DNA of 64,000 nucleotides from Neobacillus sp. PS3-12 (GTDB taxonomy: Bacteria > Bacillota > Bacilli > Bacillales > Cytobacillaceae). The notes under the pieces are model-generated. The model searched no databases. It saw nothing but the letters and a program-made list of their open reading frames with translations, and had not been told where the DNA came from. The translations under genes were made by a program, and so were the position numbers. Every line of letters starts with the position of its first letter. Position 1 is the stretch's first letter. This document shows positions 1 to 9,879 of the stretch, piece after piece. The DNA is taken from NCBI RefSeq assembly GCF_030915385.1, contig NZ_CP133268.1, positions 620,001-684,000 on the forward strand. The letters run 5' to 3'.

Positions 1-350
1 GATAAAAAGCTTGAACTTACATACCCATCTTTTCCATTGGCATTTACTTTTGCCCAGCCATTTGCTTCTGAATATACGGTTACGACTGTGCCTTTTGCTA
101 GTGTTGCAATAATGGACGCCCCCGATGAAGCGCTTGACCGTAAATTTAATGTACCACTGTTTACATTGACATATTTTTGAGAACCATTGACTGTCATTTG
201 TACCGGATTAGTTTGAGCCGCAAATATTTCCTTTTCAAAAGCAATTGTAGAAAAGGCAGCAAAACAAACTGAAGGCAGTATCGCTTTTTGAACAACACTT
301 CCTTTTTTCTTATGTTTTTGTGCCCTTTTTATCATGATGGCCCTTTCCAT
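1..350 (-). CDS. Secreted SH3b-domain protein (partial, C-terminus beyond window)
   Basis: The ATG at 350 follows a good GGAGG site. The N-terminus is basic (KRAQKHKKK) and then hydrophobic, as in a signal peptide, with a mature part starting near AAQTNPVQ. About 40 residues later comes a bacterial SH3 repeat with the typical LNLRSSAS core, then VTVYSEANGWAKV and a GYVSSSFL end. Such SH3b repeats bind the cell wall and usually sit in front of an amidase or other peptidoglycan hydrolase. The catalytic part, if any, lies left of the window, so the enzyme class cannot be named. The secreted SH3b assignment is firm; function is inferred. Confidence 0.75.
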   Translation of the reverse strand, partial: MERAIMIKRAQKHKKKGSVVQKAILPSVCFAAFSTIAFEKEIFAAQTNPVQMTVNGSQKYVNVNSGTLNLRSSASSGASIIATLAKGTVVTVYSEANGWAKVNANGKDGYVSSSFL

Positions 351-652
351 AATTCCTCCTCCAATATTAAATTAATGTTAAAATATGAATATATTACTAT
401 AAAACTATGTATAAAAATATAATTAGATAAATTTTACCATATTAAATAGATTAATATAGCTATGTAGTACAAAAAAAAAGAAAATTTAACGACAAAATAA
501 TCTTTATCCAGGATAAATGTCATTAGTATTATGATGATTTCTCCACTTTAGGCGTTTTATAAGAAAAAGGGATAGAAACCGCAAAAAGGATGTTCTTTTA
601 AATTCATTTGCGGTTATATTTGGAAGTATTTTGCATATTTTTCAGAAGATTT
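351..652. other. Intergenic stretch, AT-rich, one hairpin
   Basis: No gene is visible. The only structure I see is an inverted repeat, arms 577-585 (aaccgcaaa) and 607-615 (tttgcggtt), with a 21-base loop. It lies just downstream of the hypothetical gene that ends at 653 on the minus strand, and could be a weak terminator for it. Confidence 0.4.
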
Positions 653-1228
653 TTAGAGTACATCTCTTATTAATGTGCGTTTAACAAGCTTGATTTCACT
701 ACTTTTGGGGATTATTTCACTTATATTTTCACATTTTTCGTCTATTACCGAGGTTTCTTTGTTCGTGACAATATATTCTCTATAGGACCAGCAAAAAAGT
801 TTCCGTTCTACCCTGCCTTTTTCCCCAATCATGTTAAACCAGTTTTGGCTAACATAAAATGGATTCGTCAGCAATTTGTCAATAATAATGGAAATACGAT
901 CATTCTCTTCATTAGGCTCGAATTTTGTTTTGGTGGATAAAGCCAATATAAAATAGTTTTTAAACTTATCCAATTCCAACAATTGAAGATGATATGTGCC
1001 TTGCTGTTTTTTATTGAAATCAGCAAGAACTGTTTTAATACTTTTTTCAACATCTATTTCATATTTACTTGCCTCTCTCCAGGATGTTAATCGTGAATTA
1101 AAAATAGACAAGGTTAATATATAATACGCAGCATAATTTTGGGGGTCATACACATCTTTATAAGTTAGATTACTATTTTCTGGTTCGACAATAAACTTTT
1201 TATAATCCGCAAAAAAATTTTCGCTCAT
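653..1228 (-). CDS. Hypothetical protein, 191 aa
   Basis: I do not recognise this protein. The frame is open from a GTG at 1249, but that GTG overlaps the AGAAGG ribosome binding site. The ATG at 1228, eight bases after AAGG, is the better start (MSENFFADYKK). The product looks soluble and mixed alpha/beta, with no signal peptide, no membrane segment and no cysteine cluster. It is rich in Lys, Glu, Asn and Ile. It is a single-gene unit between an SH3 protein and a glutaredoxin, and no function can be assigned. Confidence 0.6.
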   Translation of the reverse strand: MSENFFADYKKFIVEPENSNLTYKDVYDPQNYAAYYILTLSIFNSRLTSWREASKYEIDVEKSIKTVLADFNKKQQGTYHLQLLELDKFKNYFILALSTKTKFEPNEENDRISIIIDKLLTNPFYVSQNWFNMIGEKGRVERKLFCWSYREYIVTNKETSVIDEKCENISEIIPKSSEIKLVKRTLIRDVL

Positions 1229-1392
1229 ATTATATACCTTCTTTCTCACATGGATGAAAAAAAAATCTACATCCTAATTCGGTAAATTAATTGAAAACTG
1301 TAATAATATAGTTCTTTTTCAAAATCAAAAATCCTTCCTTTTCTTCCATAAATCCACAAATGCTTCATATTTTAATAAAAAAGTCCTATAAT

Positions 1393-1557
1393 TTACACGG
1401 AATTTGTCACAAAGATAAATAGAGGAGTGATTATTGAGAGAAACACTGCGGAGGAAATCATAGCGATGCTGCCCATTGTACCTTCCAACTCCCCCCATTC
1501 AAATGCCCATCCTGCACCATTACCGATAAGATAGATGATGAATTTAAGATGTAAGGA
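1393..1557 (-). pseudogene. C-terminal remnant of a membrane protein
   Basis: An open stretch of 54 codons runs to a TAA at 1393. It has no usable start (an in-frame TAA lies at 1558-1560) and no ribosome binding site. The translation has a glycine/aromatic patch (GNGAGWAFEWGELEG) followed by a hydrophobic helix (MISSAVFLSIITPLFIFV). This looks like the last one or two helices of a transporter or similar membrane protein. It lies right behind the glutaredoxin terminator, which fits a gene whose 5' part was deleted. The family is not identified, and it could also be a chance open frame. Confidence 0.35.
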
Positions 1558-1575
1558 TTATTAACCAAGAGCATA

Positions 1576-1607
1576 AAAAAAGTACCGGAACTATTCCGAT
1601 ACTTTTA
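1576..1607 (-). terminator. Rho-independent terminator of the glutaredoxin gene
   Basis: On the minus strand the stem AGTATCGGAA / TTCCGGTACT with a 3-base loop is followed by a run of seven T. It overlaps the stop codon of the glutaredoxin gene. Confidence 0.85.
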
Positions 1608-1844
1608 TTTTTTTGCTAATATAATTAGTTCTTGCAGTTGATTGTTAAATCCTTTTACGGCTTTATCCTCAACAACTGTAACTGGTATTCCTAAAAAGCC
1701 ATACTTTTCAACTTCCTTTTGATATTCAGGGTTCGTTAACACGTCTCTTACCTCAAATGGAATATTCTCTTCAGTTAATACCTTTTTGACCATTGAACAT
1801 TCTATACAGCCTTCTGCTGAATAAACAATTACTTGTTTTTTCAT
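1605..1844 (-). CDS. Glutaredoxin-like thiol-disulfide protein, 79 aa
   Basis: A small thioredoxin-fold protein of the glutaredoxin/NrdH type. The redox motif is C13-I-E-C16 near the N-terminus (YSAEGCIECSMVKK). The cis-proline loop (LGIPVTVVED) and the following glycine (KGFNN) sit where glutaredoxins have them. It is cytosolic, with no signal peptide. The start is an ATG after AAGGAGAAC. The gene stands alone with its own terminator. The exact reductant and partner are not given by the sequence; NrdH-like or bacillithiol-dependent roles are possible. Confidence 0.85.
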   Translation of the reverse strand: MKKQVIVYSAEGCIECSMVKKVLTEENIPFEVRDVLTNPEYQKEVEKYGFLGIPVTVVEDKAVKGFNNQLQELIILAKK

Positions 1845-1914
1845 AAAAAAGTTCTCCTTAATTCATAAGATTTTTCTTTTATAACTTCAATCATCTAACT
1901 TTATTTTAGGGGAG

Positions 1915-2721
1915 TTACTTTTGCCCATTCCATACGATAAGATTTTCTTCGTGTCTTTTGAAAAGATTGGTTCTGTGGTTATAGCCTTTTTCTAAAAGAA
2001 ACCTTTTAAAAGCATAATCATTATGTTCGTTTTTAAGTAGTGTAAAATAGTCAATTGATGTATCAATTCTCTCCTGAATTTCACGTCCATCCGTTGTTAC
2101 ACTCCCATGTCCGGGAACTAAAATCCAGTTACTTTTTTCCTGGGTAACACGTCCAAAAGATGCCAATGTTTTTTCGTATTCCGAAAAGCTATGATACACA
2201 AATGGAAATTCTAAATCAGACAGGTAATCACCAGCAATTAATAAATTATCGTTTTCAATAACTGCAAATAGACCATCATTGGTATGGCCAAATGCCTGGT
2301 AAAACGTAATTTTAGTACCCCGAATTTGAAGCTCCTGCCCATCTGCTTGGATTATATAATTGATTATCGGGTATTCAATCTTATATTCACGGTCAATATA
2401 TAAATCATCATCAAAGCTGATTATGTCTTTTAATTGCTTATTTTTCATACTACTATTAACAAACTGTCTGCTGGCAATCTTATTAGCATTTGGAAAAGCC
2501 CCGTTCCCAACGATATGGTCAAAATCGGAGTGGGTAAAAAATAGAAAAATAGGCTTGTCCTGTTTAACTGTTTCCACAAACTGTTGTATTTCATTGATTT
2601 CATTTGGCAGATAACCTGGGTCAACGACAAGGACAAGGTCCTTTGTGACCACGACTGTCGAATTCATCTTAAAAATTGTACTTTGGAATACTGTAATATT
2701 GTTTTCACTAAAAATGATCAT
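1915..2721 (-). CDS. Metallo-beta-lactamase-fold hydrolase, 268 aa
   Basis: The zinc-binding signature H64-x-D66-x-D68-H69 appears as THSDFDH, preceded by a strand that ends in VVDPGY. Later metal ligands fit FGHTNDG, AGDYLSD and VPGHGS. This is the metallo-beta-lactamase fold at its usual length, likely a cytosolic hydrolase (thioesterase, lactonase or phosphodiesterase-like); the substrate cannot be read from the sequence. The start ATG at 2721 has GGAGG about 13 bases upstream, which is a little far. It is divergent from the neighbouring glycosidase-like gene. Confidence 0.85.
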   Translation of the reverse strand: MIIFSENNITVFQSTIFKMNSTVVVTKDLVLVVDPGYLPNEINEIQQFVETVKQDKPIFLFFTHSDFDHIVGNGAFPNANKIASRQFVNSSMKNKQLKDIISFDDDLYIDREYKIEYPIINYIIQADGQELQIRGTKITFYQAFGHTNDGLFAVIENDNLLIAGDYLSDLEFPFVYHSFSEYEKTLASFGRVTQEKSNWILVPGHGSVTTDGREIQERIDTSIDYFTLLKNEHNDYAFKRFLLEKGYNHRTNLFKRHEENLIVWNGQK

Positions 2722-2821
2722 TGGAACTTAACAGCCTCCAAGTTTTTAATGTAAAAAAAAGAATACAGCTTGTTGGATATGAGAAGGATAATAAAAAATT
2801 ATAGCAGAAGCTGGTGAATAT

Positions 2822-3916
2822 ATGGTGAAGCAAGTATTATTAATAGTGTTTGTACTGTTTGGAATTTTTATAGGACCATCAATAGACATTACCTTCGCCA
2901 CTAATCATACCACACAACAGCCTATCAGGGGTATTTATGTCACAGCCTCCCATACAAAAGGTCCACAATTTGAAAAATTACTTTCTCTTGTTAATCAAAC
3001 CGATTTAAATGCTATGGTGATCGATATTAAAGATGATGAGGGCAGGCTTACCTTCACTCCCTCAAAAAATTCACCTTATTATTCGATTAGTCGTCCATTT
3101 ATTACAGACCCTGCTGTTTTAATAAAAACTTTAAACAAGCATAGCATCTATCCAATTGCGAGAATAGTTGCTTTTAAAGATACCACGTTAGCAGCTAAAA
3201 ATCCCGATATCTCTTTCAGAACTACAAATGGTATATGGAGAAATTCAAAAGGTGATGCGTTTATCAATCCTTTCTTAAAGGAAGTATGGGATTACAATAT
3301 TGGAATTGCAATTCTAGCTGCCAAACTTGGTTTTAAAGAAATACAATTTGATTATGTTCGTTTTCCAGAAAAATTCGAAACCTTCGAGGCTTCATTAAGC
3401 TATAAAAAGGTGAAATTTGGTAAAGAGGACGAACTAAATAGAGTCAATGCTATTACACAATTTGTAAATTATGCACGTAAACAATTAAAGCCATATCATG
3501 TAAAATTATCAGTAGATGTTTTTGGTAACTCAACTGTTATTCCAGAAGCACGTGGAATTGGTCAAAATTTTTCTAAAATCGCTGAAAATGTTGATGTTAT
3601 TTCTGCAATGATCTACCCGAGCCATTGGTCTAAACACTTTGGAATCGAAAAGCCAGATTTGGAGCCATTCCGATTAGTTAAGGAATATTCTAAATTAGAA
3701 AAAAGCCGTTTAGAATTATTAAAACATCCCCCAATTTCCAGGCCATGGCTGCAAGACTTTACTGCCACATGGCTGGGGCAAGGTAACTTTAAAGTTTATC
3801 GTAAAAAAGAAGTTGAAGATCAAATACGGGCCTTGCATTCAGAAGGAATCAATGAATATTTAATATGGAACAGTAGAAATGAATATACTTCAAATGTAGA
3901 CTATACGCCTTTTTAA
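2822..3916 (+). CDS. Secreted putative glycoside hydrolase (DUF4015 family), 364 aa
   Basis: A signal peptide covers about residues 1-26 (hydrophobic VLLIVFVLFGIFIG, then FATNH). The rest matches the DUF4015 putative glycosyl hydrolase family, a TIM-barrel-like domain with hallmark segments GIYVTASHTKG, LNAMVIDIKDDEG, EIQFDYVRFPE and AMIYPSHW. Acidic residues in VIDIKDDEG and FDYVRFP are candidate catalytic residues. It is expected outside the membrane, acting on a polysaccharide that is not known. It is monocistronic with a strong terminator. Family placement is solid; enzymatic activity is inferred. Confidence 0.8.
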   Translation: MVKQVLLIVFVLFGIFIGPSIDITFATNHTTQQPIRGIYVTASHTKGPQFEKLLSLVNQTDLNAMVIDIKDDEGRLTFTPSKNSPYYSISRPFITDPAVLIKTLNKHSIYPIARIVAFKDTTLAAKNPDISFRTTNGIWRNSKGDAFINPFLKEVWDYNIGIAILAAKLGFKEIQFDYVRFPEKFETFEASLSYKKVKFGKEDELNRVNAITQFVNYARKQLKPYHVKLSVDVFGNSTVIPEARGIGQNFSKIAENVDVISAMIYPSHWSKHFGIEKPDLEPFRLVKEYSKLEKSRLELLKHPPISRPWLQDFTATWLGQGNFKVYRKKEVEDQIRALHSEGINEYLIWNSRNEYTSNVDYTPF

Positions 3917-3927
3917 GTCAGAAGGAC

Positions 3928-3975
3928 AAAACCAATACACACCCTTTTGGTGTTATTGGTTTTTATTTTTTTCTT
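3928..3975 (+). terminator. Terminator after the DUF4015 gene
   Basis: An imperfect stem pairs aaaccaata with tattggttt around a CACC/GGTG core, followed by a T-rich tail. Confidence 0.8.
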
Positions 3976-3987
3976 AATTGAAAATGA

Positions 3988-4015
3988 TTGACTATTTCGA
4001 TACTTAAAGTATAAT
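3988..4015 (+). promoter_or_regulatory. SigA-type promoter of the pxp operon
   Basis: TTGACT at 3988-3993, a 16-base spacer, and a perfect TATAAT at 4010-4015, about 70 bases before the likely pxpB start. Confidence 0.65.
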
Positions 4016-4087
4016 TTAACCATTCTTTTGAACTGCATTAATTTTTCAAAAATTGATGTTTAATTTTAACGGAATGTGGTGATAGTT

Positions 4088-4806
4088 GTGGAATTTCACG
4101 TTTGTTTTTACCCCTTAAGTGATACCGCTGTCATCCTACAACTTAGTGGAGACAGAGATTGTAATCAATCACATAAAATAATCCAGACGATCGTCACTCA
4201 TTTAGATCTTTCCCCCCTGTTTGGATGAATGAATATATTCCCTCATTTCAAACAGTTGCTATTTTTTATGATCCGCTGAAGGTCCCATTTACAGGCAGTT
4301 CATTTCAGTTCCCCTATGACTATGTTTGTAATGAACTGCATCAAATGATCGCAAAACTTAATATTCATCAATCAATTGGGCAACAAATCATCGAGATTCC
4401 AATTTGTTACGATGGCGAATTTGGGCCTGATTTATCCTTTGTTGCTGACTATAACGGTTTATCTACAGACGAAGTAATCAGAATCCATACAAGTGGTGAT
4501 TATTTAGTGTATATGATCGGTTTTTCACCGGGATTTCCCTATCTTGGGGGAATGTCTGACAAAATAGCTGCACCTAGAAGAGAGACACCGCGACTAAACA
4601 TTCCGGCTAGGTCGGTTGGAATTGCTGGAAACCAAACAGGGATCTATCCCATTGAAACCCCCGGTGGCTGGCAAATAATTGGAAGAACACCCGTTAATTT
4701 ATTTCGTCCAAATCATAAAATTCCTAGTTTGTTACGGGCAGGAGATCGAATTAAATTTAAAGCCATTAGCCTGAAAGAGTATCTTGAGCTGGAGGAGATA
4801 ATCTGA
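4088..4806 (+). pseudogene. pxpB: 5-oxoprolinase subunit PxpB (KipI family), frameshifted at a C run
   Basis: A normal PxpB/KipI is about 240 aa. Here a frame opens at GTG 4088 with a KipI-like N-terminus (FYPLSDTAVILQL) and stops at a TGA at 4220-4222. The remaining 193 residues run in another frame from 4225 (YIPSFQTVAIFYDP, then SPGFPYLGG and ETPGGWQIIGRTP, all hallmarks of the family). One extra C in the run of six at 4212-4217 would join both parts into about 240 codons. PxpB forms the complex with PxpC that, with PxpA, hydrolyses 5-oxoproline to glutamate using ATP. The break may be a real pseudogenisation, a phase-variable tract or a sequencing error. The downstream ATG at 4225 lacks a clear ribosome binding site. 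Confidence 0.8.
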
Positions 4807-5807
4807 TGATCACCATTTTAAAGCCTGGACTCCTTACCACTATTCAAGATCTTGGCAGATCTGGATTTCAAAAATACGGAGTTATTACAAGTGGAGCAAT
4901 GGATCAAATTGCTTTTCGGATCGCAAATTTATTAGTGGGAAATCAGGAAAATCAAGCAGGCATGGAAATTACACTTATTGGACCATCACTTAGGTTTGAA
5001 ACAGATTTACTTATTTCAATTTGCGGTGCAGATTTTACTCCGACTATAAATGGGGATATAGTCCGCTTATTTCGTCCAATTTTCGTCAAAAAGGGAAGTA
5101 TACTTGATTTTGGGATAGCTCATAATGGAGCTCGTGCTTATTTAGCAGTGGCCGGCGGTTTTGATGTTCCGATTGTGATGAATAGTTATTCTACGTATTT
5201 ACGTGCTAAAATTGGCGGCTTTCATGGCAGAAAGCTAAAAAGCAGTGACAAGCTTTTGTTACAATCACCAAGTTCAACAACACAAAAAATAATCAGTGCA
5301 TTATCTAAAAAAACCGTCTCAAATCAATACCTTGAGCTAAATTGGTTTGTAGATTCTGGTCTATTTCCAAAATATAAAAATAACCGTATTGTACGTGTCA
5401 TAACAGGAAGGGAATTCGATTTATTTTCTAAAGAGAGTCAGAAAAAGTTTTTCCAAGAAAGCTATCTGATTACAAGTAAATCGGACCGAATGGGCTACCG
5501 CATCCATGGTTCCCCGCTTTTTTTAGAAAAACAGTTTGAAATGTTGTCTGAGGCTGTTTGTTTTGGGACCATCCAGGTTCCCGCTGACGGGAACCCAATC
5601 GTTCTTTTAGCTGATCGGCAGACAACTGGTGGATATCCAAGGATTGCTCAGATCATCACTGTCGATTTACCTGTGGTTGCCCAAGCAAAACCAGGAAATT
5701 TCCTTTCCTTTATAAAGATATCTCATGAAGAGGCACAGCTACTTTATATCGAAAGAGAACAAGAGATTAAACGGCTAAAAAAAGCAATCGAGTTAAAATA
5801 TTGTTAG
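4806..5807 (+). CDS. pxpC: 5-oxoprolinase subunit PxpC (KipA family), 333 aa
   Basis: This is the biotin-dependent-carboxyltransferase-like subunit. The start region has [16 protein letters not shown], followed by [17 protein letters not shown] and [15 protein letters not shown], which are diagnostic for PxpC/KipA; a conserved C-terminal block ends in [11 protein letters not shown]. Length is normal. The ATG overlaps the pxpB stop (TGATG), so translation is coupled. With PxpA and PxpB it makes the ATP-dependent 5-oxoprolinase that recycles pyroglutamate. In B. subtilis the KipI/KipA pair is also linked to control of kinase KinA; nothing here separates the two roles. Confidence 0.93.
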   Translation: MITILKPGLLTTIQDLGRSGFQKYGVITSGAMDQIAFRIANLLVGNQENQAGMEITLIGPSLRFETDLLISICGADFTPTINGDIVRLFRPIFVKKGSILDFGIAHNGARAYLAVAGGFDVPIVMNSYSTYLRAKIGGFHGRKLKSSDKLLLQSPSSTTQKIISALSKKTVSNQYLELNWFVDSGLFPKYKNNRIVRVITGREFDLFSKESQKKFFQESYLITSKSDRMGYRIHGSPLFLEKQFEMLSEAVCFGTIQVPADGNPIVLLADRQTTGGYPRIAQIITVDLPVVAQAKPGNFLSFIKISHEEAQLLYIEREQEIKRLKKAIELKYC

Positions 5808-5818
5808 GAGAGTGTACG

Positions 5819-6586
5819 ATGGTTAATATCGATATTAATTGTGATCTGGGGGAAAGCTTCGGGATCTACAAACTCGGCAGAGATGAAGAAATTCTTGATT
5901 ATGTGACTTCAGCCAATATCGCTTGCGGTTTTCATGCGGGAGACCCAAGTACAATGCGTAAAACGGTAAAAATGGCTTTAGAAAAGCATGTTGGTATTGG
6001 CGCACATCCAGGTTTTTCTGATTTGGCTGGCTTTGGAAGAAGAGCAATCGACATTTCTACTGAAGAGGTTTACGATTTAGTCATCTACCAAATTGGTGCC
6101 CTTCAAGCATTTGTCAAATCGGAAGGTGGAAAACTTCAGCATGTTAAACCACACGGTGCTTTGTATAACATGGCCGCTAAAAGTTTCCCTATATCCGAGG
6201 CAATTGCCGAAGCCACTTATCGGGTTGAACCTGATTTGATCCTTTTTGGTTTAGCCGAAAGTGAGCTTATTGAAGCTGGAAAAAAAGTCGGTCTACGCAC
6301 AGCGAGTGAAGTTTTCGCCGACCGAACTTATCAGGAGGATGGATCATTAACATCGAGGCGTGAGGCCAATTCCCTTATTAAAGAACAGAGTTTGGCCGTT
6401 AATCAAGTCATTAGGATGATTAAACAAAATAAAGTCGCAGCTTCTTCAGGTAAAGAGATATCGATTAAAGCAGATACAGTCTGTATTCATGGAGATAGCG
6501 TGAGTGCACTCGATTTTGCCAGATTCATCTCTTCCTGCCTAAATATGTCTGAAATCACCGTTACAAAAGTTAGTAATTTTGTTTAA
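5819..6586 (+). CDS. pxpA: 5-oxoprolinase subunit PxpA (LamB/YcsF family)
   Basis: The N-terminus [14 protein letters not shown] and the blocks [21 protein letters not shown] and [10 protein letters not shown] are the conserved metal and active-site segments of the LamB/YcsF family, and [12 protein letters not shown] is also typical. The ATG at 5819 (MVNIDINCD) follows TAGGAGAG at a normal distance, so it is preferred over the in-frame codon at 5801. It is the last gene of pxpBCA, and its stop overlaps the end of the convergent thioesterase gene by four bases. Confidence 0.93.
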   Translation: MVNIDINCDLGESFGIYKLGRDEEILDYVTSANIACGFHAGDPSTMRKTVKMALEKHVGIGAHPGFSDLAGFGRRAIDISTEEVYDLVIYQIGALQAFVKSEGGKLQHVKPHGALYNMAAKSFPISEAIAEATYRVEPDLILFGLAESELIEAGKKVGLRTASEVFADRTYQEDGSLTSRREANSLIKEQSLAVNQVIRMIKQNKVAASSGKEISIKADTVCIHGDSVSALDFARFISSCLNMSEITVTKVSNFV

Positions 6587-6963
6587 CTGATGGATATATC
6601 TTGATCCATCAATCTTCTAATTTCTGAAGGTATGCTAAACTTTTGTCTTGTTTGTAAATCAATGAGTGCAATAATAGCATCAGCAGTAACGATAGGATCT
6701 TTTTGTTCATTTAAAATTATTTGTTTTAAAGTAAGACTTGAATTCCCTACTCGATCAATCTTTGTTCGAATGTAGAGTCTCTCGTTATCAAAAGCTTCTT
6801 GATTGTAGTTTATGTTAATATTCACCACCAATGGTTGGGATCCAAATGAATTGCAATATTCATACCACACTTTTCGTGCCTGATCCAAATAACCAAACAA
6901 GGTAACATTGCTAACATGCCAGTAATTAGATTCTGCAACAACTTGTAATTCTGAAAAAGCCAA
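6583..6963 (-). CDS. Hotdog-fold acyl-CoA thioesterase (4HBT/YbgC-like), 126 aa
   Basis: The size and the pattern [18 protein letters not shown] followed by [12 protein letters not shown] match 4-hydroxybenzoyl-CoA-thioesterase-type hotdog proteins. The usual catalytic Asp region (DxDxxGHVNN) is replaced by SNYWHVSNV, so the classical Asp is not obvious and the catalytic residue is uncertain. The start is TTG, about ten bases after AAGGAG. The substrate would be a short acyl-CoA. It is convergent with pxpA and downstream of the methionine aminopeptidase gene. Confidence 0.7.
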   Translation of the reverse strand: MAFSELQVVAESNYWHVSNVTLFGYLDQARKVWYEYCNSFGSQPLVVNININYNQEAFDNERLYIRTKIDRVGNSSLTLKQIILNEQKDPIVTADAIIALIDLQTRQKFSIPSEIRRLMDQDISIS

Positions 6964-7049
6964 TTATTGCACACTCCTTCATTCACAAATTCGCTACTAT
7001 TCTATAACACTACTATAATCAATAGCCATTCGCACTCATTTGATATTTT

Positions 7050-7080
7050 ATGGTCGTCAATAAAGTTTATTAACGACCAT
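7050..7080. repeat. Strong near-perfect inverted repeat between two minus-strand genes
   Basis: The arms 7050-7063 (ATGGTCGTCAATAA) and 7067-7080 pair over 14 positions with one mismatch and a 3-base loop. It lies upstream of the thioesterase gene and downstream of the methionine aminopeptidase gene. No T run follows directly on the minus strand, so it may be an operator or an RNA hairpin rather than a plain terminator. Confidence 0.6.
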
Positions 7081-7132
7081 GTTAAATTTAATATTTTTTG
7101 GGAGAACTTTTTCAGTCAAAATGTTCTACTTA

Positions 7133-8309
<1,177 letters not shown>

Positions 8310-8420
8310 ATGAGTCGTACTCATGGAGACGGTGGTGGAAACGCAGGAAACAATAACTTCGCATTAATTGTAGTATTGTTCCTTCTCCTCATCATTGTAG
8401 GATCTGCTTACATTTATTAA
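8310..8420 (+). CDS. YjcZ-type tiny sporulation membrane peptide, 36 aa
   Basis: The start ATG follows GGGAGGTG. The peptide has a glycine/asparagine-rich head (GDGGGNAGNNN) and one hydrophobic helix (FALIVVLFLLLIIVGSAY) ending in IY, the form of the YjcZ family of very small sporulation membrane proteins found in many copies in Bacillus. The role is unknown; members are spore-associated. It has its own terminator just behind. Confidence 0.85.
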   Translation: MSRTHGDGGGNAGNNNFALIVVLFLLLIIVGSAYIY

Positions 8421-8451
8421 TAAGAAAATTGGGCCGCTCTTGCCCATAAAA

Positions 8452-8477
8452 TAAAAAGCGCCATGCGGGCGCTTTTT
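8452..8477 (+). terminator. Terminator of the YjcZ-type gene
   Basis: Stem AAAAGCGCC / GGGCGCTTTT with a short loop and a T run. Confidence 0.85.
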
Positions 8478-8567
8478 GTAATTTGAGAATTATATTAACC
8501 AAAATGTATCTTTCATGGTAAATTAGAAATGATAAATTTATACTTTACTCAAATATTGGAGGAAACT

Positions 8568-9047
8568 ATGCTTACTTTTTCTGAAAAATTAGCTATTATT
8601 GAAACGTTCCCTGAACTGGAACGAAAAAACGTGTCACTGGGACGAGTTAATTTCCAATTAAATAACAGTCTGTCTGATAAGAAAAATATTATCTATCATC
8701 TTCACCCAAATGGGAATGGTTTTGTGTATTCCGGACAACTGACAAAATATGAAACAGACGAAAAGGGTATGACCAATATCCGAGATTTCTCTGAAAAGGA
8801 ATTAAAAGAAATTATTTCTGAAGCCATTCAATCCCTAACAGTAGTTAAACAACAAACAATTGCTGAACAAGCAATCGTAGGAGAAAACCAGGAAGAGCGG
8901 TGGATCAATCAAGAAAAACAACAACTAATTGTCATCTTCGAAAATGAGGCTTGGAATATTTATTTTGGTTTAAACCTTGATGCAACTTTTGATACATATG
9001 AAGAGGCAGAAGAATATTTAACAGAAGATGGATTTCACCGAGTTTAA
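8568..9047 (+). CDS. Conserved hypothetical protein, 159 aa
   Basis: The ATG at 8568 has GGAGG seven bases upstream (ATTGGAGGAAACTATG), so the longer frame from 8529 is not used. The product is acidic, with no signal peptide or membrane segment. It shows a middle segment IYHLHPNGNGFVYSG, a helical section rich in Glu and Lys, and a C-terminal strand pair (LIVIFENEAWNIYFGLN) followed by TYEEAEEYL. I recall similar proteins of unknown function in Bacillaceae but cannot name a family. It is monocistronic with a strong terminator. Confidence 0.75.
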   Translation: MLTFSEKLAIIETFPELERKNVSLGRVNFQLNNSLSDKKNIIYHLHPNGNGFVYSGQLTKYETDEKGMTNIRDFSEKELKEIISEAIQSLTVVKQQTIAEQAIVGENQEERWINQEKQQLIVIFENEAWNIYFGLNLDATFDTYEEAEEYLTEDGFHRV

Positions 9048-9079
9048 GTAAGGTCCAAAACAACATATATAATTAGTTT

Positions 9080-9115
9080 GGCTGTACCAATTCAAGAATT
9101 GGACAGCTTTTTTTG
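9080..9115 (+). terminator. Strong terminator
   Basis: Stem GCTGTACCAATTC / GAATTGGACAGC with a 2-base loop and eight T. Confidence 0.9.
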
Positions 9116-9131
9116 TTTTAAAAAAAAATAA

Positions 9132-9644
9132 TTAAGATAGGCTTTGATCAATTAATTCGTCTAAACGGATAATGCTTCGTTTTGCACGGTTGAAGTCAAT
9201 TTTTCGGTAATGGTGCAATCCGCCTTCTTCTTCATCCTTTTCATCTGCCAATTTAACAATTTGTTGTAAGGGAGTTCTTACAATATCATTAGAAGGTAAA
9301 AATGAATCAGTATGAAATAAAATAGCAAGTGCAATCGTTTTAGCCTTTATAGGGTTTTCACCAAGTCTAATTAATAACTTATGTGCCCTTTCTGCCCCTT
9401 TTATCGGATGTATATCATTTTGTCTGTAAAGATCATAATCCCATTTACCATTTTTATACCAAGTATAATGGCCCATGTCATGGAGGAGCCCGGATTTTGC
9501 CGCAATATCTACATCTAAATTATGTTCTTTTGCCAAATGAAAAGCGTGATAGGAAACGGCAATTGCATGTGCCAAGCCTGAACGGTTTAAGAATTTTTGG
9601 GCTATATGATGTTCAAAAATATTTAGCAGTGTTACATCTCTCAA
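9132..9644 (-). CDS. HD-domain phosphohydrolase-like protein, 170 aa
   Basis: The metal-binding HD pattern is clear: a first histidine in AIAVSYHAFHLA, the HD pair in SGLLHDMGHY, further histidines in NDIHPIKGAERAH and ILFHTDSF, and a final Asp in QIVKLADEKD. HD proteins of this size hydrolyse nucleotides or phosphate esters, or act in signalling; the substrate is unknown. The best start is a TTG at 9644, six bases after GGGGGAG, giving LRDVTLLNIF; the upstream codon at 9677 would put the ribosome binding site inside the gene. It is a single-gene unit downstream of ltaS. Confidence 0.75.
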   Translation of the reverse strand: MRDVTLLNIFEHHIAQKFLNRSGLAHAIAVSYHAFHLAKEHNLDVDIAAKSGLLHDMGHYTWYKNGKWDYDLYRQNDIHPIKGAERAHKLLIRLGENPIKAKTIALAILFHTDSFLPSNDIVRTPLQQIVKLADEKDEEEGGLHHYRKIDFNRAKRSIIRLDELIDQSLS

Positions 9645-9740
9645 AAGATTCTCCCCCTTTTTCAGATTTTTTAACAATTATTATATTATATATCCAACTT
9701 CAAACGCCACTATTTTGACAGTTTTTATGACATTAATTTA

Positions 9741-9768
9741 TAAAAAAGACAGTTACTATAAGTAACTG
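9741..9768 (-). terminator. Second hairpin behind ltaS
   Basis: CAGTTACT / AGTAACTG with a 3-base loop, followed on the minus strand by a T-rich tail. It lies about 100 bases after the primary ltaS terminator. Confidence 0.6.
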
Positions 9769-9844
9769 CTTAAACATATTCTGATTAGTGTTTTGATTTA
9801 TGACAGCCTGCTCTGATTGCATATTGTTCAGTACTTAGCATAAC

Positions 9845-9879
9845 TCAAAAAAAAGAGAGCGAAGATGATCTTCACTCTA
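9845..9879 (-). terminator. Terminator of ltaS
   Basis: Minus-strand stem AGAGTGAAGAT / ATCTTCGCTCT and eight T, starting in the stop codon. Confidence 0.9.

Noticed and set aside
4212..4217. Programmed ribosomal frameshifting in pxpB
   Set aside because: The run is not a classical X-XXY-YYZ heptamer and no stimulating structure was seen; three other C/G-run indels in the window make an error more likely.
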